From Cymodocea nodosa (lineage: Eukaryota > Streptophyta > Magnoliopsida > Alismatales > Cymodoceaceae): 64,000 nucleotides of DNA. The notes beneath the pieces are model-generated. The model did not search any database. It saw only the letters and a list, made by a program, of their open reading frames with translations, and was not told the origin of the DNA. A program made the position numbers and the translations under genes. Shown here in pieces: positions 43,401 to 55,400 of this stretch. The stretch spans positions 2,728,001 to 2,792,000 of the forward strand of contig JAZBRI010000004.1 of the NCBI GenBank assembly GCA_036874045.1. Reading direction: 5' to 3'. The stretch's first letter is position 1. Each line of letters begins with the position of its first letter.

Positions 43401-46400
43401 ATAAAAAAATTAAAAAAAACTTCAATCTTTGATTTGACCATAATTTTTTAAAATATATATATAATATAAATTATATAAACAAAACTTTGATCCGAAGTTT
43501 TTCTTATAAAAAATTTTAAAAAAACTTTAGTTAAACCAAAGTACTTTGATCCAACTATAGTTTTTTTAAAAAAAATATAATATTATATAAACTTCGATTG
43601 GACTAAAGTTCTAACCAAAGTTTTTTTTATAAAAAAAGCTTTGATTTGATCTAAGTTTTTATATTAAATATATAAAAATCTTCGATTTGAACGAAGTTTT
43701 TTATATTATTTTAAAAAAAAAAATACTAAAAACGCAGCCTATGGACCAGCCCAAGCCTAGCCCATGCAGCCTTCTAGTTTTTGGGTCAAGTCGAGTCGAC
43801 ACCTCTAACTACAAGCCTAGTAATTGACATTCTATTTTTCCAAAACAAAATGCTGATTTTCTATTAATTTAAATGCCTAAGTAAATGCATGTCTAGGCTA
43901 TTCTAAACACTATTTCTAAGTGTATACATCTATATTACATATCCTATACGAAGATACCAACATGAGAGAGCATGAATAGAATTCACACTTTTTTCCTAGG
44001 ACATAAATATACATCACAATTACATAGATAACTCAAGACTTTAAACACAGTTCTTGCTTCTTTCCATATGGTTTGATCCTTTTTGAGCTCTTTTTGCCTT
44101 TCCTCCAACTTTCTTTGACCCTACTTGAATTCCTACATTTTCTTTTTTACTTATTGATTTTTCTTTGATCTTGTTGTATATGTCCTGCACCTTTCTTGTT
44201 TTTCTTTGACCTTACTTTACATCATTTCCATATAACCTATAACAAGCTTAATATATACTACAATATGTCTATCATTAACTTTTGTATCATAAAAACCTAT
44301 TGAGAAAGTTTTCCTCACATTCTAACCCACTAATTCCTATACATATGTCACCATTAACCATGAATTTAACACAATCACTAACTCTCTTTTCTACTTCACT
44401 CTCATTTTTTGAGAGTATGATTCACTTTCCCACTCTCTCATAAGGCATCAATTGCATCAAAAACACTCATTAAAGATCCATTGGCATCATTCAAGTAGAA
44501 AACAATCAAAGGGATAGTGCTTCAATGGCTGTAAGTAAATTACGAACCTACCATGTTGTGGTAAGGGTTCTTCAAATTGTAAGGGATAATGGCTTCACCA
44601 ATTTGCCAAGAAAATTGCAACGGTGGAGTTTTGGTCTGAAATAACACTAATATAGTGTAAAGCTTAAGCAAGAGGCTTGAAAAATAGATGCAACCTAGGT
44701 TTTGAATGAACCACTATAAATTTTCTTATGTAATTTTTATGGTTTTTTATCTCTTCACCTAAATTAGATCACTACAACTTCAAAAAGTACTTATTATTTT
44801 ATATCATTGCAAATCATTTAAGTACTATTTTATTTGTACAAAACTATTAATAATTCACTATTCACTCCTTTTCAGTGAAGTCAATCTATTCTAAAAGCAT
44901 CAACAACTACAAACTTCAACAGAAATTTTGCCAACATTTATTGATGTTTGATTTCATTAGAGGAACTACTAACTACCAAGGATACCGTGTTCATCAAAAT
45001 TGTTTGTATGATTCCCAAACTTAACTTGCAAATCCATTAACTCACTAGGGAAAATTTTGAAAATACAATTAATTCATTTTCTATCCTCCTGGGACTCCTC
45101 CAAGATTTTAGTAACAGCCTGATGGTGCACAATTCCATTGGATGAATTGTACACAACTTCATCGCTATATGAAGTTTGGATTATTTTTTACTGACATTAT
45201 TTAGCATAAATTGAAATATATTATTCAGCAGTATTATAGCTGTAGCTTTCTTCATTGCTGTCATCTTTTATTTGATGTTGAGTCTTAATCAAGATTGAAT
45301 AAAATGCATAATATGATTCAAACATAAGGCCCAAGATGTAGACTAGAGGTAGAGCGGACTATCTTTGAGAGCAGAGAAAAAAGTGAAAGGATCTCTTTAA
45401 AATGCTCCTCTCACTCTCATCACGAGAAAAAAGCCATAGTATGTTGACAGTTTCCAAAATCCTCTATCTTCAGGGATGAGGTAAAGGAAGAAACACACTC
45501 TAAGAGAAGAACTTAAGGGCACAAATTATGGGCTATTAATAAGTAATCAATCTTGGGAAAAATGAAGAAATTGAATGGAGTTGATACCTACTAGCAAATC
45601 AATTATGAAATAGAGCCCTCTTTGCTAATATGATTTCTATGAAGGAAGATAGCTTACTAAGGTGTAATGCCTTTTTCGTAACTCAAGTTCTACTTGTCAC
45701 TGCCTTGGTTAACACATCAAGTACCGATTTCTAGCTTTAATTAACATAGGACATAGATTCTTAACTGAGAAAGGTAGAAAAGAGAAGATATTTTGCTTGT
45801 ACGGTACTTCCTAATGTGACTAACCAACCTAAGAGAAAGAAAGAGCTCAAAAACATGCACTTCTACTTACTGGTCCTCTCCAGTCAAGTTGGATAACCCA
45901 TCACCAGGAAGAAGAGCCCTCGTAAATTTGAGGGTTTTCTGTGGAGTTGAGCAATATACTGCACAGGAGATCAACACCATAGACCTTTGTCTAATCAAAA
46001 TAGTGATGCAGAATTAAGAAAATATAATTTCCAATTTTTCCTTCCTAAAATTAAAGTAGTAAAAAAGGTCACCAGTTCAAGACCTTTAGAACTTTACTTT
46101 TTATGAACCTAATATCGTAATGAAGAATCAAGCCCAACATTAACTAGGAAAAAATACATGAATACAAGCACGTACTACATATATGTATCCTTGAGAAGCT
46201 GAACTCTTACCTATAGCCGCTGATGCAGACGTAGGATAATCTGTTAGAACACCATCAACAGAGAAATTGGCTTTATTATCAATAAAATGAAGATACTCAG
46301 AAATGGGATTGTAACTATAGTTATAAGCAAAAATAGCATCATTTGCAAAGTCTGCTGCGTAAATTTCCAGGCCAACCTTATGAGCAACTGAGACAATAGA

Positions 46401-49400
46401 AGTATGTTCCTCAAGATAAAGATTATCAGTCACAGGCCAAATGTAGTTCTTTGGTACAATAATCCCAGAAGCAAAGGTCTTGATGAACGTTAAGTTCCTT
46501 AATAATGAAGCATACGTTCTTTTAGTTGATTCTTCAATCATATCAGCTTCAAGAAAGCGAAATATAAATTTTATTTGCCTTTTTCTAAAGATCTGTGCAG
46601 CATTGCTGAGAAATGCCACTTCAGGAGATGAGAGATAATTGATTGTTATATTTGACCTTGAAATTAGGAACCTCGTCATGTTCAAATTGTGCTTCTTGTA
46701 CAACACATTATACTGAAAAGCATACAAAAGAAAGCAATAATCATCAGAAATGCCGATCCTAAATGTTTAAAGTCTTAAAAACCATGAACCGATAAAATCA
46801 CCACAAATTTAGAAAGAATACCTGAATATTTACCCATAATCCTTGAAGAGATTCTCCACCCAGAGAATCCAGAGTAGTGATATAAGACGAGTGATCAAAA
46901 TCCGGAGATCTAGAGTACGTTCCCTGTATTACTGGTGATGTATGAAAATAATATAAGCTTTATCCAAAATAGAGCCAGCATACAACTAAATCTTGTAACT
47001 ATTTTACATGCATGCAGAAGGGAAAAAATCAGTAATTGATTATGTGAATTTACATGGGCATTCTTTAGTCGATAGAAAATATAGCATGGCCCATTTTTCT
47101 ATAGAAAACAGGAGGGATTTATTTGAAGAAACACAGAACTTGAAAAGTTATCACCAATCAGTGGAAACCACACTAGACTGTTTCAAATTCACTCACATCC
47201 TTTGCCTCACCTTGGCCAGTTGCCCTCATTTTATTTCTAGCATCCATTCTTGTTGAGGCAGGTGTGTAGACAACAAGGTGCTACATGGGACCTAGCCAGA
47301 TGGCACCTGGCTCCTGTTCCTATAATCAAATCTTTAGATGAAACCAGTTATGTATTCACTCATTTAATAGAAGTTTTAAGGGTATTTCCTCCCATTCTAG
47401 CACCTTTTTTCTTCTCTTTCCCGGCCATTAGCTGCAAAGATCCCTCCAGAAAACTACAGCAATCTCAGCAGCTCCAGTAGCCTTCTGCAGTGATGTCAGT
47501 TACTCCAGAGAACTTTTTGGCAAGCTTTTTTAGATTTTTCAGCAACATACAGAACTGGCAAATCTGTTATTTATTTCTTAGGCTTCTTAGCTTTAGTCAT
47601 AGTTTATTTTTGTTAAAAGTGATCATATGTGTGTGTACATCCTGAAAAAATATATTATAAAATTGATGCCTGAGCAGCACCTAGGCACACTTCAGACAAC
47701 AATTTGATGCCTTAGGAAGTATGCTGACAGCTGCCATTTCTCCTCTTCAAACCTCTGTCTCGCCAACTTTCCTTGTTTTAAATGGTCATAACTGAAAGTG
47801 GGAACAAGAATGGAAGAAACCTGCTGTGCTCAATGTTTAATTTTGAGAGGAAGAAGAAGAGGAAAAGAATGTAATGATTCACTACCTCCTTGTTATTGCA
47901 AAGTTCCTTTTTTCCCTTTTATAGAGGAGATGCAAACAAGTGCATATCGGTAAATACAAATGCAACTGTGAATTCTTAGCACCTAATTAATAGTTGGTAG
48001 TTCAAGACAAATAAACAATATAAAATTTGACTTTGAAAGAGCAGTAAATTTAATATTAGTTTTGGAGCAAATAATCAAAAGGAAATGTAAAAAATACTTC
48101 ATAAAATATCAATTTACCAGTAAGTTCGGACAAGTCTGCATAGTTATAATTATAAGAAAAATAACCCGAAGTAGAAACACCATCAAGAGTATCATTAGTT
48201 GGCTTTATGGCACTTGCACTAATGCTTGTGCAATTTCCCAAATCTACATTAGGTAAGCAGAGACCAATGCCATCTTTTGTCAGTTGTAAGTCACACCATT
48301 GAATAACACCAGAGATGCCCATTGTATTTGCAAAAGTATACGCCATATTACTAGAATCAGGAAATAGACCAGAAAATCCTCCCCTGGCTACTACAAAGGG
48401 TTGGCTCCCTGTAGAATATAATGAAAAGGGTTATGAGCATGAAAGGACTTTTATCCTGGAAAACTTATTGAAATTTGGTAGATGCTATTTAAGGATAATC
48501 AAGTTATACTTGAATGGAAATCAGGAAGAGAATAAAATGCCCATATTCAATGATTAACCAACAGAAAACTGTATCCTAGCGGTGTCACTAGGAAATGTTT
48601 CCTGATGGCACCATTTTTTTAAATATTTTGATTCTTATTTAAATCTAATTATATAATTAGTTAATCTATAGTATAATCTATTATGTTTAAAATTTCAGCT
48701 TAATCGGAGATATATTCATTATTATTTTTTCATTAAAAAACCAATGGTTTAGATTTAATAAAAAGGAATTGAATTTTATGGCCTTTAGATTAAATGTCCA
48801 TTCTTATTTAATTTAGCCAAAATTTTTATCATATATGTTAGACATCTAATATTGTGAGGATTCATTTGTGGATCCATTTATCTATCCAACTATGTATGTA
48901 TATAGTAGTGTAATCTTTAAGTGAAGTACATTGGAGAACCCTTGCTGATTGGGGTTCCTCTTTTTCCATCTTCTCCACCTTCTTCTTCTTCTTCTTCTTC
49001 TTCACACATTTTTCCTAGGGTTTTAACTTGGTATTAGAGCAAGGTTGCATACGTCTAGATCAAGCCTCTTCTTCACCATCTAGAATGCGTGCTCCGTGTG
49101 TTCTTTGTGGTCTGCGCGATCTAGAATAATGGCTTGGAATGCACACGGTGCAGTTTGCGCAATCTAGAACTGTGGTCTAGAATGTGTTGGCATGCGTGTA
49201 TGAAATATGCACACATTCAGTGTGTATTGAGCCTCAAGATTATCGAAAAGCTACTTGGCACTCCACTCGCTCCCATCGCTCCTACAAACAAACGTGAGCA
49301 TGTTTCCGTTGTGAACTTTCTGCATGTTTTGAAGTGAGTTCATCAGATTGTCTGCTTAGTCCACTGCAGACTTGACTTCTTCTCATAGCGAGCTCTTTGA

Positions 49401-52400
49401 AGTAATCTATTGATTTGCAATTTTTCAGGCATCTTTCAGAAGTTTAATGAATCTAACTATATTATTTGGACGTAGAATTTTGAGAATATTGTCATTGTCT
49501 TTCGTCAAGAACATCACCTCTACCAATCACCGCCAAATGTAAAAGACCATTAGTATAAAGATTGACTGGTTGATGATGCAGCTATTATTTCCTAACATTA
49601 TTTGCTTCTTCTTCTTCTTCTTCTTCTTCTTCTTCTTCTTCTTCACACATTTTTCCTAGGGTTTCAACCATATATCTAGAGTGATCTAAAAATAAAATCA
49701 ATATGGTTGCTTCTACCTAGTTTACGGAGAATAATCAAAGTGATACTAAGAAAATTATGTAGTGCCACCGTTAGTAAACTTGACCTCTTAATCCAAATGG
49801 GCATTTGTTCATTTCTACAAGAAACAAGGACTATAAGTAATGCAAGATGACTAAATACTAACAAAGTGATGACACTTCTTAAATGTATGGACGATGAGAG
49901 GAAAATTTAAATTATGTGAAATGTGACACCCTAAAATAAAAATAGAATTGGTTATAGGATGAAGACTTTAGCTCAATGCTCCTATCACTACTAAGTCACC
50001 ATAATATGAGTTTATAATAAGTTAACCATACCAAGATCAAGATAATATCAACACACCAAAACAATATCCCTATGCTAAATATTATATGTAAAAAGCTCCT
50101 GTGAGCACTCAGCATTTTTGTTATAGGTGTCCAATCTCGATTGTTAATCTTTTTCCTATGGTAAATCATATGATTGCTCGTAGACACTATGAATCACACA
50201 ATTTGCTCGTCATTTGCAAACGTTGTAAATCACACAACACCCTCCCACTTGCAAGCATGTCTTACCTCATCATTCCTAGTCATGTCTCTACTTCTTTAAC
50301 AAATTACACAAGCATGTATCTCCTCACTCCTCCCGATCATACCTCTACTTTTTCATAAATTACATATCTCATCTTGCCAAATGATATACAGAAACCAAAT
50401 TCAATATGCTGTTTTGAATATTTACAGTAAAAAAATACTAACTACTATAGCAAAAATGGTCTCATATTTTATTACATAAACTATTAATTCATTAGTGATA
50501 CATAGGTTCTACTATATGAATATCCATGTATTAGGGTAGTAATGAAATAACAATTCAATTTTCATCCCCACAACATGGTACTAAAGCCCACTATTACAAG
50601 ACAAAAAAAGGAAGAAACGATAGAAATCACCCACTTACTAACATTAATCAACCACCATCCAATCACTGTCAACCCTACTCCACTAGTTGTTGCCATCTAA
50701 GTGACTCGCTCCTTTTGTCAACCTCCCCTAATGACTGTATGTTTGTCACTTGACATGTAGATCAACCAAGGACATATATAATATCTAACTGCAATACAAG
50801 GATCTATGATTGTTATTATGATTGATGATACATCAATTTTGAGGATCGACAACCTCCAACAAGTTGCAACTACACAATACAAGACTCAATAACAACCAAC
50901 TTTCCTATCGATGTTCCTTATATACTCATTTACAAGTAAATGCACACACTGAAGTCCAATCCACAGGGATAGAACTAGAAATTTCATGTCATAAGGGCTA
51001 ATAAAGGTAGAAAAAGAACAATGTAGAAATAAATCTGAAGAATGCTAATATCAATGATAGGAATCATAAGACCAGCATAGGCTAAAGGTAAATAATACAA
51101 GAACAATAGAACTCACATAGAAGGAATGGCAATGTTAATGATAGAACTAATGTAAACTATATACAAAAAGGTGGATCCATATAACCATAAAATAGAAGGA
51201 CATAAGTGGACACTAAAGCAATAATGTTTAGAAAATGAAAACTTTGAAGAAGAGGGGTTGAGGTTTGAGGAAAAAGAAAAAAAAATTTCTTTAATAGATA
51301 AATAACAAGAAATCATTTTGTTAGAGGCTATTATATATTTATAACCGGGTTATTGCCTTATTGGATACCCATTTATATTCACTCCTATGCATATATGTCT
51401 TCTAATCTCTCATTTAGGAAAGATGAATACATAATCTTATTCTCTTCTCCTCCCACATGGTACTAAAGCCTAGGGTTTCAACCTCACACATAGCCATCAC
51501 CCACCACTACCAACAGCCATCAACCACACCTTCTCTACCTTCCCATGCCATAAGCGAGGGCTTCCAGCCCCACCCCCACCCACCTCCAGGGGTCCCAAGC
51601 ACCTTTCCAGCAATGACAGGTCACTCCACGACCTCTTTCCAGCACCAACCAGAACCAGCGAGCTAACTGCCATTGCCAGCAGGGCCATCTCTGCAGCCCT
51701 GCCACCAAACAGACCAGGAGGTGGCTCCTCTGCTTGCTGCTACTATAACAGGCATTCTACCTTTTTACCAACCTGCAAGGCCCAAAAAAGGGATCTTGTT
51801 CCACCATTCCAGCAGCATTGGAAGACAAACATCTTCCAGCATAAATCACTTGATCACATCTCCCCCTTCCACAGCCCTTTTTTATTTGTTTTCTGTAACA
51901 ATAGCAATGGAAAAGGAATCATTCATGAAGAAACTCTATAGCAAGAACTACTTACTTTGGGCTCATAGTCACCAAATGTTTCCTCTTGCACACTGCAAGC
52001 AGAAACATTTGACTATCCATCCTCCCGACTCCAAAGACAAGGAATATGAAGATTATTATGTCAAGGATGCCACTCTCAATTTGTGGATGCTTAACAATAC
52101 GGAACTTGTCATTGTCTAAAGCATTATGCTACTAGAGTCTGCCAAGAAGATTTGGGATACCCTGAAGACCATATATAGCCATGGTAGCAAGGTATTTGAA
52201 GTCTATGAGAAGCTTTTGATAGTTCACCAAGGGGAGCACTTCATTCAAGAACATTTCACTACTTTTCATGTTTTGATTGAAGAGCCAGTGATTCATCAAC
52301 TCTTGACCACCGACATACACAAATTGTGATAGAATTGAGATGAGCTAGTTGCAGTTGTCTATCTTCAAAGTCTCAATCATGACATATCACCTCAGATTTA

Positions 52401-55400
52401 AGGATGGGTTGTAATAGGAGGTACGACACCAGATCTCCAGACCACCTTTGCCAAGGTGTTGAGGATTTTAACAAATAGATTTATTACTATCATTAATCAA
52501 TCTGCAATGGCTGCCACACATAGTTGGGGTCATGGAGTTGATAGAGGAGGGAACAAAGGAGGGCATACAGATGGTCAAGAACAATAGCCATAGAACCACT
52601 ATGGGAAGAGAAATCACAAATCAAATAGGTGTTGGGAGAAGTATGGAAAGTCAAGACAAGCACAGATATCTACAAAGATTCAAAGTTCTCTTATTTCTAG
52701 CTAGTCTACTAAGCTAGAGCCTACTTCAACTTGACAATGACCTTGTCTCAAGCAAAATATGTTGAGTTTTTACAACTTTAAGAGTGTCAAAACTCAGGTA
52801 TTACATCTCATGCTACTACTTCCACATCAGATATCATTGTCTTATTGACTTTCAGGGACAATTCTTGGATCATCAACTTAGGTGCATCATCTCATATGTC
52901 ATGAACATGAGACTTTTCACTTGCTTGTCTCACCAATCCAATATACATTCTATCTCCATTACCAACAACCACACTTGCACTGGATTTGGAGTTGTACAAG
53001 CTTCTTCTCGTGTCACCCTTGACAAAGTTCTCTATCCCTGACTTCCTTGTTAATATTTTGTCTATTAGTACCATTACTTAGAAACTATTATGTTGTGTAA
53101 CTTTCTTTCAATTTCACTATGTTTTTCAAAACTTGTAGACGGGAATAAAGATTGGTTTGGACCATAACAAGAAATTAGGTGTGTATCTCTCATCATAGGC
53201 TACAATAGGTATTCCCTTGGATTTCTATTTCATTGTTTAATTATGAATCGTATCAATTAGATAAGCGCCACTATGCTACTTTCAAATGGTTGCATCTTAC
53301 GTCTAGCCAAAATCTGTTTGAGTTGGTCCACTATGATATCTAGGGACCTACTTGTGTGTCATCTATGTCTAGTTATCAGTATGATATTATCTTTGTCAAT
53401 AATTGATCTCATGCTAGTTGAGTTTATCTTCTTGAAAATCTTAGTCAAGTCTTGGATGTAGTGAAGATTTTTCTCAATGAAATACAAAATCATTTTTCTA
53501 ATATGTCAAAAAAATTTCATGCCAATAATGCATTAAAATTCACTTAACTCAGACATTCAATCTTATTGTCATTCTTTTAGTGTTATACATTAGTATGCAT
53601 ATGCTCATATTTCACACTAGAATGGTGTTGTCATGTGTAAACATCAACATATTTTCAATGTGGCTTGCACCATCGCGATTCAAATGAAGGTGCCAAAGTA
53701 CCTACAGTCTAGTGTTGTTTTTGTTGCATCCTACCTAGTCAATAGGATATCATCTAAGCCTTTAAGGGTAGAAATTCCACTTTGTGCAGCCAAATGTTGA
53801 GCTTTTCTCCTTCCCACCTAAGATGTTTAGGTGTGTTGCATTTGTACACAACTTAACTCCAAGGCTTTACAAGTCAGCCTTGCATTCTATAAAGTATGTC
53901 TTTGTCAAATACTCCCACATACAAGAGGGCATCAATGCTTCCATCTTCCTACTAAGTATTATTTTCTCTGTGGATGTCATTTTTTTTGAATCTCAATCTT
54001 ATTTTAATTCCATTGACAATGATGTTAAGAGTATTCCCCTATCAAATCTAGTTGAGATGTCAAGAAAAAATGGAGGTGACTCTACAAATGTGGAACCAAA
54101 AGATCAGCACCCACTACAGATATACCACAAATGCCAAGGAACACAACCACTTGCTACCCCCAAGCCATCTTCAACCTAGAATCACATCCAATTTTCCATT
54201 CTGTCTCTCATAATTACTTGCCACCCTCTTTTCAAGATTGTACATTGTCCATTTCATTTGAGCCTATTCCAAAAAATACCAAAAAGTGTTACTAATGCTA
54301 TATTGTATGGAAGCAATGGATAAAGACATATCAACACTTACATCTCATAGTAAATAGGAACTACCGCCTTAGCCCATGGATGCCAACATAGTCACTTGCA
54401 AATGAGTATTCACAATCAAGCATAAAACTGAAGGTACTGCAGATAGCTGCAAAATAAGGCTTGCTGTTTTTATCTTCAGCCAGACTTATAAGGTAGATTA
54501 TACAAAGACCTTTTCAGTAATTGCCTGATTGAATTCAATCTGACTACTTCTATCAATAACTATCAACAAGACATGAAAACTACATTAGTTGATGGAACAA
54601 TCTTCAAAGTATGTTATTAAGGAGGAAGATGAAATATGTCACCTGAAGAAAGCTATTTATAAACTAAAATAGAGTCCACATGTATGATTTGAAAAATTCA
54701 CCAAAATAGTGGAGGCATTTCAATCATTCAAAATTCTATAAGAAGTTCATAACGATGCATTGTTCTTGCAGTTTACATTAATGAAAATATTGGTGATAGG
54801 CAATGACTCTATAGGAATATCAAAGACAAAAAAGTACCTTAGGATGCACATTGTCACTAAGGATATGGGCAAGCCACAATATTTTCTTGATATTTAGTTT
54901 GTCTACTCCAAGTGTAGGATGTCACTATCCCAAAGAAAATATGCCTTATATTTACTACAAAAGAAAAGACTCTTATGCTGCAAACTTGAGATATCCCTAT
55001 AGAGCAAAATCAAAACTTTTAGGATGATACTTCAAAATACTTGGAAGACTCAAGGCAGTACAAGAGATTGGTTACCAAACTCATTTATGTCATAATCACT
55101 TGAGCTAATATCATACATGAGTTTAGGGCAATTCACTGGGTATGAGCCATTTGTGTGCTCGTCTACATCAAAATGGCACTGAAAATGGTCTAATCTATGG
55201 AAAATATAATCATCTCAAGATTAAGGCCTTCTCTAATCCTAGTTATGCAAAAAATAAAGGTGATAGGAAGTCCACTTCAAGTTATTACATTTATGTTGGC
55301 CAAAACCGAGTGACCTGGAATAACAAGAAGCAGGGCATGGTATCCAGATCTAATGTTTGAGCTAAATATAGGGTCATGGCCCAAACTACTAGTGAAATTA

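Larger units (their letters stand above)
40688..43815 (+). mobile_element. hAT transposon, 3.1 kb, degenerate, with TIRs and target duplication
   Basis: The element is 40696-43807. Terminal repeats are TATAGGTGTC at the left and GACACCTCTA at the right (reverse TAGAGGTGTC). The flanks GCTACAAG and ACTACAAG match at 7 of 8 bases, the length expected for hAT. Inside, broken + strand frames show a BED-type SHLSRHL end (about 41410), a core with FIDDN and KKVCSITFDNITNN (about 41800-41960), and a C-terminal dimerisation block with DDRRIILKDDILKILMCVKDWEL (in two adjoining pieces, 43015-43085). This is DAYSLEEPER/RICESLEEPER-like. Many stops make it inactive. Confidence 0.88.
40140..44896 (+). mobile_element. 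Copia 3' tail and LTR-like DNA, split by a hAT element
   Basis: A pol end (LGIFDIYTPA stop) and a purine tract lead to TGTTGATATT at 40226. The sequence is LTR-like up to the hAT at 40696 and resumes at 43816. It ends near 44896 with a U5-like TTCACTCCTTTTCAGTGAAG and TTCTAAAA. The 3' part shares CACTATAAATTTTCTTATGT with 11786-11810. Joined across the hAT, the LTR-like DNA is about 1.55 kb. The left edge could lie later than 40226. Confidence 0.5.

Noticed and set aside
45340..45380. tRNA-like text (TAGAGGTAGAGCGGAC)
   Set aside because: No acceptor-stem pairing or B box at the right distance.
51457..52119. Two genes from the gag-region frames
   Set aside because: They are pieces of a Copia leader and gag broken by a stop.
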